Assembly (NCBI GenBank): GCA_017616895.1
Contig: JAFZXE010000016.1
Location: 28,048-92,047, forward strand
DNA length: 64,000 nucleotides
Reading direction: 5' to 3'
Source of the DNA: Bacteroidales bacterium
GTDB lineage: Bacteria; Bacteroidota; Bacteroidia; Bacteroidales; P3
Shown here: positions 1 through 8,379 of the stretch, piece after piece
How the letters are laid out: every line of letters begins with the position of its first letter
Numbering within the stretch: position 1 is the first letter of the stretch
Position numbers and translations under genes: made by a program
The notes under the pieces: generated by a model
Databases searched by the model: none
Told to the model about the DNA's origin: nothing
The model's input: the letters and a program-made list of their open reading frames with translations, nothing else

Positions 1-921
1 CACAGGCTCTATGCCCATTTTTGTCGTGAAATTATATTTTGCTGCTCGATTTAGGAAGAAAAGGCTGACTGATGCCGATTCCAATTTAGAGAATTCGGTA
101 TTGGACTCTTCAATTTCGTACATGAGAATTCCACGATCTGTTAATGCCGTGTGAATCGTTCCTCCTTGAATATGACTTTCTATTTGGGTAGTCTTTAGTT
201 TCAGTACATCGGCAATGGAATTTTCGATCACCCCGTTCACTTTGTCATACTCAGATTCTATTTGAGAATCTTCATCCACCATTTCTGGTGCGATGATTTC
301 TATTTGGAAGTCATCATCTGTCCCAGAAAATGGATTAATCATCTTTTCCAGCGACTTTCGGAGTCGCTTAATGTCTTCGCGGCCCCACGGAAGATGTAAC
401 CCCGTAAACTCCAATATGGTGCCGGTAGGGGCTCCTAATGGGAATTGTGGTATGGTGTCTAATGTCTCATGAGGAATATCGACCGTGTCAAACTCTTTTT
501 GTTTGTTGATTTCAAACACACTCCAATCCACATGAAGCACCTCGGTCTTGTTTTCCGTTGCACCGCGAGTAGTAAGGGTCAGGTTACGAGCCAGACGGTC
601 GCACGACATACGACCAATGCCTTTTGCTCCCGCATAATGACGCTTGAATTTACTGCGATAGGATTTGTCCTCTGTCCCATCACTCTTGGCAGAATAGGCG
701 ACAAAAAGCCACTTGTTAATCAGGTCATCTTTCGACATGCCTTTCCCATTATCAGCAATGGCAATATAGTCGTCGTTAAATGTGATTTCCACTTTGGTGG
801 CATGGGCATCATATGAGTTCTTGACCAACTCCAATATGGCGATGTCGGGACTTGTAATCAAATCCCGACCCAGAATGTTTTTCAATTCTGTACTGACACG
901 AAATTGTAACTTATCTTCCAT
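1..921 (-). CDS. GHKL-type ATPase (MutL/MORC-like), 3' end missing
   Basis: The reading frame starts with ATG at 921 and stays open to the left edge, giving 307 residues with no stop. The N-terminus has the GHKL fold signature: ELVKNSYD at about 31-38 (catalytic E, Mg-binding N), DNGKGM at 57-62 and a glycine lid GAKGIGRMS at 98-106. It overlaps the 3' end of the methyltransferase gene by 11 bp, so the two are probably translated together. Families of this type linked to DNA methylases have been described as MutL/MORC-like ATPases of restriction-modification systems. The C-terminal part, which would show whether a nuclease domain is fused, lies outside. A histidine kinase or Hsp90 is less likely because of the partner gene and the absence of sensor or HAMP-like regions. 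Confidence 0.8.
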   Translation of the reverse strand, partial: MEDKLQFRVSTELKNILGRDLITSPDIAILELVKNSYDAHATKVEITFNDDYIAIADNGKGMSKDDLINKWLFVAYSAKSDGTEDKSYRSKFKRHYAGAKGIGRMSCDRLARNLTLTTRGATENKTEVLHVDWSVFEINKQKEFDTVDIPHETLDTIPQFPLGAPTGTILEFTGLHLPWGREDIKRLRKSLEKMINPFSGTDDDFQIEIIAPEMVDEDSQIESEYDKVNGVIENSIADVLKLKTTQIESHIQGGTIHTALTDRGILMYEIEESNTEFSKLESASVSLFFLNRAAKYNFTTKMGIEPV

Positions 922-2131
922 ACCCTAACATCTCTTTTAAAACAATTCCTGCTTGTTCTGCAAACAATGGCGGAATAGCATTGCCCACTTGAGAGTAGCG
1001 AGGCACCTCAAGTTTGCGCATATCTCCTCCCGTGGTGTATTTTGCTCTTATCTCGTACCAATCAGGAAAAGACTGGATGCGGGCACATTCACGGACAGTC
1101 ATGATGCGAGGTTCGGAATAATGCAGGTAGTCGTCAGGCTGTCCGGTTATGGTCGGCGAAACTGCATTGGGGTCTAACACAGTTAGACCACGCTGCTTGA
1201 TGCCCCAAGCCTCGCGGGCTTTTCCATCAATGCGTCTGCCTCTAGGCAGGTATTCGGACAAAAGGCGTTGGAACATTGCAGCCTTTTCTGATGTGTGGTG
1301 GGCAAAGCTATGGCTGTCGGGAATGGTATGCGTCTTCGGATAATCCCCACGCATCACTTTTGCATAATTGCTTATTCTTCCTTTGCCATATACTCCCGAA
1401 TTGAAGCCTTTTCGGTCTGGTGTAGGAAGTTCACCGTTGCTGCGCAGCAAGTCGGATATAGCTTCCTGCAGAGTAGCAGTAGGCTTTAACCCTTTGCCTT
1501 TCAAGAAAGCGTCACGATGAGCCAGCAACAGTTGCTCAAAGTTGTCAGGGTTGCCTAATCCATCCTGAACGCCTATTAAAATGAAACGTTTGCGACGTTG
1601 GGGAACGCCATAGTTGGAGAAGTCAAAGACATGTGGTTTGACTTTGTACCCCAACTTCTGCAATCCCCGAATCACCTTATGCGAGTAGGGCTCAGCATCA
1701 TTATCGTTCTTTTTGTCAAATGCATAGGTGAAACCTTTCACATTCTCGAAGAGGAGCATGCGAGGACGCACCAAATCGATGAACTTAATGTAAGAGAAGA
1801 CTAGCTGGTTGCGGACATCATCTTCAACACGTTTCCCCGCCATAGAGAATCCCTGGCAGGGAGGGCCACCTGCAACCAAGTCAACTTTGCCTCGCAGGGC
1901 CTTCAGTTGGTCTTGGTATTTCTCAAGCACCTCGTTTATATCGTGGTTGGTTTGAGGCAGCCACTCGGGCCAATCAAAATGTTTCTTATTGTCGACAAGG
2001 TTATGCTTCAGCGTTTCGAAGGGGAAGGCATTTTTCTCAATAGCGAAAAGGCCCTGCCAACCAGCAAGGTACAAGCCGAGGGAAAGACCTCCACAGCCCG
2101 CAAACAGATCTATGCACGTCGGTTTTGCCAT
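911..2131 (-). CDS. DNA (cytosine-5)-methyltransferase
   Basis: This 406-residue protein should transfer a methyl group from S-adenosylmethionine to C5 of cytosine in a specific DNA site. All hallmark motifs are visible: motif I DLFAGCGGLSLG at 8-19, motif IV GGPPCQGFS with catalytic Cys92, motif VI ENVKGF near 129-134, motif VIII QRRKRFILIG near 180, and motif X GNAIPP near 384. The target-recognition region lies between about 200 and 340. It is followed without a gap by the GHKL ATPase gene (11-bp overlap). No endonuclease gene is visible in the window; it may lie to the left, or the ATPase may carry the restriction function. The pair looks AT-richer than the genes to its right, which would fit horizontal gain. 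Confidence 0.95.
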   Translation of the reverse strand: MAKPTCIDLFAGCGGLSLGLYLAGWQGLFAIEKNAFPFETLKHNLVDNKKHFDWPEWLPQTNHDINEVLEKYQDQLKALRGKVDLVAGGPPCQGFSMAGKRVEDDVRNQLVFSYIKFIDLVRPRMLLFENVKGFTYAFDKKNDNDAEPYSHKVIRGLQKLGYKVKPHVFDFSNYGVPQRRKRFILIGVQDGLGNPDNFEQLLLAHRDAFLKGKGLKPTATLQEAISDLLRSNGELPTPDRKGFNSGVYGKGRISNYAKVMRGDYPKTHTIPDSHSFAHHTSEKAAMFQRLLSEYLPRGRRIDGKAREAWGIKQRGLTVLDPNAVSPTITGQPDDYLHYSEPRIMTVRECARIQSFPDWYEIRAKYTTGGDMRKLEVPRYSQVGNAIPPLFAEQAGIVLKEMLGYGR

Positions 2132-2571
2132 TTTTATTTCTGTATTAACGAAAATTTGGATTCTTTATTATATATCAGTAAAACATGAATGAATTGCCTA
2201 ATTTAAGGTAAGAAGTGCAACACAATGAAAAAAATAGCCGAAAAGAATCGGTACAATCCTGGGAAATCAGTACAGTGGTGCTAAATTGTAAAAAGCATGG
2301 TTGAAACATGACCAGTGACTTGTGATGGTTTATTGGTGATAGGACGCCGTTGGAGTCATTCTGCTTTGAAGGGATTTTTTGGGGGGCAATTTTGAAGTGG
2401 GAGGTTTGTGGGAGTTAAGTGGGTGGGGCGACTTCAGGGGAGTCGGTGTCGATCGCTATTCGGAACTGTCCCGCAAGGATTGTTGTGAGAAACCTTGGAT
2501 TTTTTTTGTGACGGATAATTGCACGATAATTAATATTTTACAAAAAAAAGAGATGGAAAATCGCTTCAACA

Positions 2572-2670
2572 TTCGTAAACCGCAATGGGGTGGTTGTATC
2601 TTTGCAGCGTGATTGGCGGACGGATCATCGGCTGGCGTTTGCGGGATTACAAGGAAAATGTGTAACTTTG
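2572..2670 (+). promoter_or_regulatory. two tandem Bacteroidales-type promoters
   Basis: TTTG at 2638-2641 followed after 21 bp by TAACTTTG at 2663-2670 matches the Bacteroidales primary sigma consensus exactly. A second, weaker match is TTCG at 2572-2575, 21 bp, TATCTTTG at 2597-2604. Both point toward the sugar kinase gene at 2795. The heptamer tract at 2705-2788 would lie in the transcribed leader. The remaining spacer from 2132 to about 2570 holds nothing recognisable apart from G-rich stretches. Confidence 0.6.
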
Positions 2671-2704
2671 CAGTTGTTTTTAAGTTGGGTTCAAGGTTAT
2701 TTCT

Positions 2705-2788
2705 GGTTCAAGGTTCAAGGTTCAGGGTTCAGGGTTCAAGGTTCAATGGGCAAAGTTCACTAGTCACTAATCACTCTTCACAAATTCA
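2705..2788. repeat. heptamer tandem tract (12 units)
   Basis: Six units of GGTTCAR are followed in phase by TGGGCAA, AGTTCAC, TAGTCAC, TAATCAC, TCTTCAC and an 8-bp variant. The period stays at 7 bp while the unit drifts. The tract ends directly before the start codon at 2795. Confidence 0.85.
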
Positions 2789-2794
2789 CAAATT

Positions 2795-3607
2795 ATGATA
2801 ATCATTGCAGATAGCGGGAGTACCAAGACGGAATGGGCCATACGTGGCGAGACGGGCAAGTGGGCTCGGGTGACGACCGCGGGGTTGAACCCGAGGGTGA
2901 CGTCGGACGCGCAGTTCCGCAGTGTGCTGGAGGATGTGAAGTGTGAGCTTCCGACGTGGGACGGCCGCCTTGAGGTCTTCTTCTACGGAGCCGGCTGCGG
3001 CACAGAGGCGATGCAGGCGAGGGTGAGGGGGCTGCTGGCGGAGGTGTTCGCCGGAGCCGAAGGCATAGTGGTGGAGGGCGACTTGCTGGGTGCCTGCCGG
3101 GCGGTGAGTGAGGGCAAGCGCTGTGTGGTGGGCATACTGGGTACGGGCAGCAACGCCTGCCTGTTTGACGGCGTGCGGATAGTGCGTCAGGTGCCTTCGA
3201 CGGGCTACATACTGGGTGACGAGGGGTCGGGCAACCACATAGGGCGTCGGCTGCTGAAGGATTTTCTCACCGGACGCATGCCGGCGGAGGTGTCCGGCGA
3301 GATGAAGACCACGAAGGAGGAGGCGATGGGGAGGATATACGGCGGGGAGTTCCCGAACAGATACATGGCAACGTTTGCGCCGGTGGCGTACAGACACAGG
3401 GAGACGGATTACGGCAGGCGGCTGCTCAGGGAGGTGTTCGAGGCGTTCTGGCGGGAGATGGTGTGCCCCATAGCCGACGGCGGCGAGGTGAGGCTTGTGG
3501 GCAGCGTGGCGGCGGCCTTCGAGAGGGAGATAAGGGCGGCGGCGCCCGAGGGCTTCTGCATCGAGAGGGTGGTGAAATCGCCGATAGATTGTTTGATTGA
3601 AAAATAG
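2795..3607 (+). CDS. BadF/BadG-family kinase, GlcNAc kinase-like
   Basis: A 270-residue ASKHA-fold ATPase. The N-terminal phosphate-1 motif ADSGSTKTEW (about 5-14) and the phosphate-2 region GTGSNACLFDG (about 116-126), followed by GYILGDEGSGNHIG, match the bacterial N-acetylglucosamine kinase-like branch of the BadF/BadG/BcrA family. Such enzymes phosphorylate GlcNAc or a related amino sugar in the cytoplasm, often during cell-wall recycling. It is close to the normal family length. The next gene follows after 6 bp, so it is probably cotranscribed with the CapA-like protein. The exact sugar cannot be read from the sequence; a benzoyl-CoA reductase activator is unlikely because no iron-sulfur cysteines are seen. 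Confidence 0.85.
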   Translation: MIIIADSGSTKTEWAIRGETGKWARVTTAGLNPRVTSDAQFRSVLEDVKCELPTWDGRLEVFFYGAGCGTEAMQARVRGLLAEVFAGAEGIVVEGDLLGACRAVSEGKRCVVGILGTGSNACLFDGVRIVRQVPSTGYILGDEGSGNHIGRRLLKDFLTGRMPAEVSGEMKTTKEEAMGRIYGGEFPNRYMATFAPVAYRHRETDYGRRLLREVFEAFWREMVCPIADGGEVRLVGSVAAAFEREIRAAAPEGFCIERVVKSPIDCLIEK

Positions 3608-3613
3608 AGCAAT

Positions 3614-4717
3614 ATGACAAAGAAAATCACGATGGCCTTGATGGCCTTGGGCATGATGGCAAGCCTGCAGGCGCAGGACAGCTTGAAGATAATCTTCGCG
3701 GGCGACCTGATGGGTCACGGCGGTCAGATAAAGGCGGCCCTCGTCGAGGAGGGCAAGTACGACTACACGCCATGCTTCAGGTTCATAGCCCCCTACCTGC
3801 AGAGCGCGAACCTGGCGATTGCGAACTTCGAGCTGACGCTGGCGGGCCCTCCATATAAGGGCTATCCGCAGTTCAGCTCGCCCGACCAGGTGCTGATTGA
3901 CGCCAACAACGCGGGATTCGACATCTTCACGACGGTGAACAACCACTGCATGGACGGCGGAAAGAAGGGTTTTCTCAGGACGCTGAAGGTGTTTGACTCG
4001 CTGGGTGTGCCGCATCTGGGCACCTACCGCAACGCGGAGGAGCGGGCGAAAGAGCACCCGATGATTGTGGAGCGCAACGGGTTCAAGCTGGGGTTGGTGA
4101 CCTACACCTACGGCACCAACGGCCTTCCGGTGCCCGACCCGCTGGTGGTGAACTTTATAGACACCGCACAGATGAAGGCGGATCTGGCGAAGGCTAAAGA
4201 GCTGGGGGCGGAATACACGATTGCGCTGATACACTGGGGCATTGAATACCAAACCAAAGCCAACGAGGAACAGGAGTCGCTGGCGAAGCTGCTGCTCGAA
4301 AACGGGGCGGACATAGTGATAGGCGGGCATCCGCACGTGGTGCAGAACGCGACGATGGACGCGCTGCCGGAGAACGACATCACGCCGCAGATTGTGGTGT
4401 ACTCGATGGGCAACCTGGTGTCGAACCAGAGGGACATAAACACCGACGGCGGCATCATGGTGGAGCTGGATCTGAGGCGCGACGCCGAGGGGAAGATAAG
4501 GCAGAGGTGCGCCTACATGCCCTACTGGGTTTACAGAGGCGAATATGAGGGGTTGTACCAATACTATATCCTGCCGTCCAACGACGCCTGCCACAACCCG
4601 GAGAAATACCAACTGCCGGCGGCCGACCTGAAGGCACTGACGGTATTCGACGAGAACACGCGCCTGCGGTTGCAGGGGTCGGGTATTGTGGAGCGCGAGT
4701 ACAACTGGCAACCTTAA
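3614..4717 (+). CDS. CapA-family metallophosphoesterase, exported
   Basis: A 367-residue protein starting with a signal peptide (MTKKITMALMALGMMASLQA). It carries the CapA/poly-gamma-glutamate capsule protein fold: FAGDLMGHGG near the start of the mature protein, NFELTL, a VNNHCMDGG segment, then LIHWGIEYQ and IGGHPHVVQ near the C-terminal part, all expected metal-binding positions of a calcineurin-like phosphoesterase. In gut bacteria CapA homologues are mostly not linked to polyglutamate synthesis. No capB or capC homologue is nearby, so capsule synthesis is not supported. Its position after a sugar kinase suggests envelope metabolism, but this is inference. Confidence 0.85.
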   Translation: MTKKITMALMALGMMASLQAQDSLKIIFAGDLMGHGGQIKAALVEEGKYDYTPCFRFIAPYLQSANLAIANFELTLAGPPYKGYPQFSSPDQVLIDANNAGFDIFTTVNNHCMDGGKKGFLRTLKVFDSLGVPHLGTYRNAEERAKEHPMIVERNGFKLGLVTYTYGTNGLPVPDPLVVNFIDTAQMKADLAKAKELGAEYTIALIHWGIEYQTKANEEQESLAKLLLENGADIVIGGHPHVVQNATMDALPENDITPQIVVYSMGNLVSNQRDINTDGGIMVELDLRRDAEGKIRQRCAYMPYWVYRGEYEGLYQYYILPSNDACHNPEKYQLPAADLKALTVFDENTRLRLQGSGIVEREYNWQP

Positions 4718-4728
4718 TAAAAAGCAAT

Positions 4729-4752
4729 AAAACGAGGCGATTCTCGTTAATT
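4729..4752 (+). terminator. weak hairpin after the CapA-like gene
   Basis: AACGAG at 4731-4736 pairs with CTCGTT at 4743-4748, 12 bp after the stop codon. The following T-run is poor, so termination is possible but not certain. Confidence 0.35.
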
Positions 4753-4764
4753 ATAGTCAGACGG

Positions 4765-4791
4765 GTCGGACTTGTCGGACTTGTCGGACGA
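4765..4791. repeat. nonamer tandem repeat (3 units)
   Basis: Three consecutive 9-bp units, GTCGGACTT twice and then GTCGGACGA. The word TCGGAC recurs at about 5475 before metG. This is one of the few 9-bp tracts among many 7-bp tracts in the window. Confidence 0.7.
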
Positions 4792-4831
4792 AAAAAAGGA
4801 AATCACAAAACTAAATTAAATTGATAGCAAA

Positions 4832-5404
4832 ATGGAACTTAACAACATTCTTGTAATTTCTGGGAAACCTGATTTGAGTGAAGTAATCTCGCAGACGAAG
4901 AACGGTGCGATAGTGAAGAACCTCGTGACCGGCGTGAAATTCCCGGTATTCCGCAACGAGCGCATCAGCTCGCTGGGCGAAATACGCATCTACACCACCG
5001 ACGGCGAAGCCCCGCTGGAGGACGTGTTTACGGCTATGTACAAGAAAGAGTCGGCCAAGCCGCTCGGCTTCGACCCCAAGAAGGCGGAGAACAAAGAGCT
5101 GTTTGACTACTTCGGCCAGGTGCTGCCGAACTACGACACCGACCGCGTACACGCTTCGGACGTGAAGAAGGTGCTGCATTGGTACAACGTGTTGCTGCAA
5201 GCCGACAAGCTGACTCCGACCGAGGAAGGGAAAGAGCAGACAGCAGACAGCGGTCAGCAGGCAGCCGCCGAAGAGGTGAAGGCCGAGAAGCCGAAGGCAG
5301 AACCCAAGGCAAAGAAAGCCGCCGCACCGAAGGCAGCCGCCAAAGCCACAGCCAAGCCGAAAGCTACGACCAAACGCACCACCACCGGAAAGAAGTCGGT
5401 GTGA
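4832..5404 (+). CDS. DUF5606 family protein with basic Ala/Lys tail
   Basis: A 190-residue protein. Residues 1-130 match what I remember of the Bacteroidota-specific DUF5606 family (start MELNNILVISGKPDL, then GAIVKNLVTGVKFPVF and a DYFGQVLPNYDTDRVHASD segment). The function is unknown. The last 45 residues are a low-complexity Ala/Lys/Pro tail resembling eukaryotic histone H1 tails, which suggests nucleic-acid binding. Between the two parts, residues about 136-145 are encoded by a heptamer DNA tract (5236-5263), so this linker is probably recently acquired. It stands between the CapA-like gene and metG. Confidence 0.8.
   Translation: MELNNILVISGKPDLSEVISQTKNGAIVKNLVTGVKFPVFRNERISSLGEIRIYTTDGEAPLEDVFTAMYKKESAKPLGFDPKKAENKELFDYFGQVLPNYDTDRVHASDVKKVLHWYNVLLQADKLTPTEEGKEQTADSGQQAAAEEVKAEKPKAEPKAKKAAAPKAAAKATAKPKATTKRTTTGKKSV
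5236..5263. repeat. heptamer tract inside the DUF5606 gene
   Basis: Four in-phase units: GCAGACA twice, GCGGTCA, GCAGGCA. It encodes a Gln/Ala/Ser-rich linker between the folded domain and the basic tail. Confidence 0.75.
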
Positions 5405-5405
5405 G

Positions 5406-5440
5406 GCTAGTGGTCAGTGGTTAGTGGCTAGTGGTCAGTA
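5406..5440. repeat. heptamer tract after the DUF5606 gene
   Basis: Five units of the form GYYAGTG (GCTAGTG, GTCAGTG, GTTAGTG, GCTAGTG, GTCAGTA), starting 2 bp after the stop codon. Confidence 0.85.
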
Positions 5441-5487
5441 GATTTTCTGACGAGTCAGACTTTTCGGACACGTCTGACCAAAATTTT

Positions 5488-5515
5488 CAATTTTCAACTT
5501 ACAATTCTCAACTTT
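5488..5515. repeat. heptamer tract abutting the metG start codon
   Basis: Four units CAATTTT, CAACTTA, CAATTCT, CAACTTT, ending 1 bp before the metG ATG at 5517. The ribosome-binding region is therefore made of repeat DNA. Confidence 0.85.
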
Positions 5516-5516
5516 C

Positions 5517-7571
5517 ATGACTTATACCAACCAGCAATACAAACGACACACCATCACTTCGGCGCTTCCCTACGCCAACGGTCCTGTGCATATAGGACAT
5601 CTGGCGGGAGTTTATGTGCCGGCCGACATCTATGCGCGCTATCTGCGCTCGATGGGCGAAGAGGTGCTTTTCATAGGCGGCAGCGACGAACACGGGGTGC
5701 CTATCACCATAAAAGCCCGCAAGGAGGGCTGCACGCCGCAGGACATCGTGGATCGCTATCACGGCATCATAAAGAAGTCGTTTGAGGAGCTGGGCATCTC
5801 GTTCGACATATACTCGCGCACCTCGTCGAAAGAGCATCACGAGACAGCGGCGGCGTTCTTCACGAAGCTGTATAACGAAGGCAAGTTCATAGAGCGCACC
5901 ACCAAGCAGTACTACGACGAAGAGGCGCAGCAGTTTCTGGCCGACCGCTACATCACGGGCACATGCCCCCATTGCGGCAACGAGCACGCCTACGGCGACC
6001 AATGCGAAGCCTGCGGCACCTCGCTCAACGCCACCGACCTCATAAATCCCAAGAGCACGCTGAGCGGCAACCCGCCCGTGCTGAAGGAGACGAAACACTG
6101 GTTTCTGCCCTTGGACAAAGACGAGCAATGGCTGAGAGAGTGGATTCTGGAGCAGCACAAAGACGATTGGAAGACGAACGTATATGGACAATGCAAGTCG
6201 TGGATAGACGCGGGCTTGCAGCCGAGAGCGGTGACTCGAGACCTCGACTGGGGCGTGAAGGTGCCGCTGGAGGAAGCCGACGGCAAGGTGCTGTATGTCT
6301 GGTTTGACGCACCTATCGGATATATCTCCTTCACGAAGCAGCTGAAAGGCGATGACTGGGAGAAATGGTGGAAAGACAAAGACACCAAGCTGGTGCACTT
6401 TATCGGCAAGGACAACATAGTGTTCCACTGCATCATCTTCCCCTCGATGCTGAAAGCCGAAGGCAGCTACATACTGCCGCAGAACGTGCCCGCCAACGAG
6501 TTTCTGAACCTCGAAGGGGACAAGATAAGCACCTCGAGGAACTGGGCGGTGTGGCTGCACGAATACCTCAAAGACTTTCCCGGCAAGCAGGACGTGCTGC
6601 GCTACACGCTGTGCGCCAACGCACCGGAGACGAAGGACAACGACTTCACGTGGAAAGATTTTCAATTGAAGAACAACTCGGAGCTGGTGGCCATACTGGG
6701 CAACTTCGTGAACCGCACGCTGGTGCTGACGCACAAGTTCTACGAAGGCAAGGTGCCCGCCTGCGGAGAGTTGAGCGACCTCGACCGGCAGACGGTGGCG
6801 GAGATTGCGAAATATCCCGAGCTGATAGGGCGTTCGATAGAGAACTACCGCTTCCGCGAGGCGGTGGGCGAGATGATGGATCTGGCGCGACTGGGCAACA
6901 AATACCTCACCGAGACGGAACCCTGGAAGCTGATAAAGAGCGACCCCTCGCGTACGGCGACGGTGATGAACATCTCGCTGCAGATATGCGCCAACCTGGC
7001 GGTGCTTTGCGCACCCTTCCTGCCCTTCACAGCCGACAAGATGCACCGCATCATGAACCTGCAGGCGCTGGGTTGGAAAGATGCCGGCCGCACCGACATA
7101 CTCATGGAAGGACACACGATAGACAAGCCTGAACTGCTGTTTGAGCAGATTGCCGACGAAACCATACAGGCGCAGATAGACAAGCTGGAAGCCACCAAGA
7201 AACAGAACGAGCTGAACGCCTGGTCGCCCGCAGCGGTGAAGCAGGAAGTGGCGTTCGACGACTTCGGCAAGGTGGATATCCGCGTGGGCACGGTGCTGGA
7301 ATGCAGCAAGGTGCCGAAAGCCGACAAGCTGCTGCAGTTCAAGATAGACGACGGCATGGGCGGACGCACCATCGTGAGCGGCATCGCCAAGTTCTACCCC
7401 AACCCCGAAGAGCTTGTGGGCAAGCAGGTGTGCTTCATAGCCAACTTCGCCCCGAGGAAGCTGAAAGGCGTCGAGAGCCAAGGGATGATACTCAGCGCCG
7501 AAGACCGCGATGGAAAGCTGGTACTCATAACCCCGTCGCAGCTGGTGACAAGCGGCTGCTCAGTGGGATGA
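5517..7571 (+). CDS. metG: methionyl-tRNA synthetase
   Basis: A 684-residue class I aminoacyl-tRNA synthetase that charges tRNA-Met and initiator tRNA. Visible are the HIGH motif (HIGH at about 25-28 within [13 protein letters not shown]), the zinc knuckle with CPHC and CEAC near residues 151-168, and the KMSKS-type loop in the form KISTS near 335-340. The C-terminal 110 residues (from about 575, [12 protein letters not shown]) form a Trbp111/EMAP-type tRNA-binding domain, as in the long MetG class. The length is normal. The start is fixed by the family N-terminus; a heptamer tract reaches to the start codon. Confidence 0.97.
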   Translation: MTYTNQQYKRHTITSALPYANGPVHIGHLAGVYVPADIYARYLRSMGEEVLFIGGSDEHGVPITIKARKEGCTPQDIVDRYHGIIKKSFEELGISFDIYSRTSSKEHHETAAAFFTKLYNEGKFIERTTKQYYDEEAQQFLADRYITGTCPHCGNEHAYGDQCEACGTSLNATDLINPKSTLSGNPPVLKETKHWFLPLDKDEQWLREWILEQHKDDWKTNVYGQCKSWIDAGLQPRAVTRDLDWGVKVPLEEADGKVLYVWFDAPIGYISFTKQLKGDDWEKWWKDKDTKLVHFIGKDNIVFHCIIFPSMLKAEGSYILPQNVPANEFLNLEGDKISTSRNWAVWLHEYLKDFPGKQDVLRYTLCANAPETKDNDFTWKDFQLKNNSELVAILGNFVNRTLVLTHKFYEGKVPACGELSDLDRQTVAEIAKYPELIGRSIENYRFREAVGEMMDLARLGNKYLTETEPWKLIKSDPSRTATVMNISLQICANLAVLCAPFLPFTADKMHRIMNLQALGWKDAGRTDILMEGHTIDKPELLFEQIADETIQAQIDKLEATKKQNELNAWSPAAVKQEVAFDDFGKVDIRVGTVLECSKVPKADKLLQFKIDDGMGGRTIVSGIAKFYPNPEELVGKQVCFIANFAPRKLKGVESQGMILSAEDRDGKLVLITPSQLVTSGCSVG

Positions 7572-7576
7572 TGGGG

Positions 7577-7604
7577 AATTTTGAATTTCGAAATTAGAAA
7601 TTTG
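7577..7604. repeat. heptamer tract after metG
   Basis: Four units AATTTTG, AATTTCG, AAATTAG, AAATTTG, beginning 5 bp after the metG stop codon. Confidence 0.8.
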
Positions 7605-7922
7605 AAGATAATATAGCACAACTTTATTCATTTTGAGCATGACATAAAACGCACATAATAAAGACGACATATTGAGCTGACGCTCTTGTTCTCCTGTTGG
7701 ATAAGCTGGTAACTTTCACGGAGTGGGAATGGGAAGCGGAGGGTTCACGCCTTGGGCGTGGATTGTTTCGCAACTTATTTACTCCAAAGGTTTCACCAGC
7801 ACCTCCAACAGAAATAAGGAAAGATTAACGAAGCGGTTCGCGCCTTTTTATTTTCCATATCAAAACAACGGCTTTTGGCTCAACGGTCGGAAGCCGTTAT
7901 TTTTACCTTAATACAATTAAAT
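7605..7922 (+). other. gene-free stretch with two hairpins
   Basis: No coding region is supported here. A perfect short hairpin CACGCC-TTG-GGCGTG lies near 7747-7762. At 7867-7898 AACGGCTT pairs with AAGCCGTT around a 16-base loop and is followed by ATTTTTA, 18 bp before the next ATG, which looks like a terminator or attenuator. The stretch between could be a leader or a small RNA; no known RNA family was recognised. Confidence 0.4.
7867..7905 (+). terminator. terminator-like hairpin before the P-loop gene
   Basis: AACGGCTT (7867-7874) and AAGCCGTT (7891-7898) form an 8-bp stem followed by ATTTTTA. Because it sits just upstream of the ATG at 7923 it may end an upstream transcript or act as an attenuator. 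Confidence 0.45.
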
Positions 7923-8372
7923 ATGAAAACAAAACTAATCATTATTCGAGGCAATGCCAACACCGGCAAATCAACTGTGGCAGCATGTGTACACAACATG
8001 TTGGTTGATATGTACAAACTGGAAGACAAAACTATTCCGCTTGACGACGAGGCACGTGTGAGTACTTTTCATTCTAACCTTGTTGTAGAAGGCCACAGCA
8101 TTGCGGTCATTTCTGAGGGCGACCGTGAGCAGAAGTTGAAGGAACAGATTGACGATGCAAAAAGTCGCAATGCGAACATCATAGTGACATGCTTGCGGTC
8201 AAAGAACCGAAAAGGCTCGTCTTGCCGTATGATAATGACTGATTACCCGGAACTGTATAACGAAAGTGTACAGGTGTGGACATCGTTTTCAACCGACAAA
8301 AGTATGATAATACCCCTCAAAAAGGCGGTCGCGGAAGTAATAGTAAACATAATTGTAAAACTTATTAAATAG
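7923..8372 (+). CDS. small P-loop NTPase, unknown role
   Basis: A 149-residue protein with a Walker A motif GNANTGKST at about 9-17, right after a hydrophobic strand (KLIIIRG). This is the layout of small nucleotide kinases and kinase-like P-loop proteins. A second strand NIIVTCLRS near 88-96 could supply the Walker B-like position but lacks the usual acidic pair. The start ATG at 7923 is chosen because the Walker motif then falls at the normal distance; an upstream in-frame extension would run through the hairpin. It is followed after 7 bp by a gene for a secreted protein and looks AT-richer than metG, so the pair may be a recent arrival. The substrate is not known. Confidence 0.75.
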   Translation: MKTKLIIIRGNANTGKSTVAACVHNMLVDMYKLEDKTIPLDDEARVSTFHSNLVVEGHSIAVISEGDREQKLKEQIDDAKSRNANIIVTCLRSKNRKGSSCRMIMTDYPELYNESVQVWTSFSTDKSMIIPLKKAVAEVIVNIIVKLIK

Positions 8373-8379
8373 CGCTATT

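Noticed and set aside
2379-2798. Two small plus-strand open frames of 77 and 61 codons before the sugar kinase
   Set aside because: They run across promoter boxes and the heptamer tract and show no coding bias.
2786-4711. Long minus-strand open frame of 641 codons opposite the kinase and CapA genes
   Set aside because: It is a composition shadow: His/Arg/Leu-rich with no family resemblance, fully opposite two well-supported genes.
5508-7481. Minus-strand open frame of 657 codons opposite metG
   Set aside because: Opposite a certain metG; the sequence has no domain and reflects codon bias of the real gene.
7700-7905. Known structured RNA (tmRNA, RNase P, 6S or riboswitch) upstream of the P-loop gene
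   Set aside because: None of the conserved sequence blocks of these RNAs was found; only two simple hairpins are visible.
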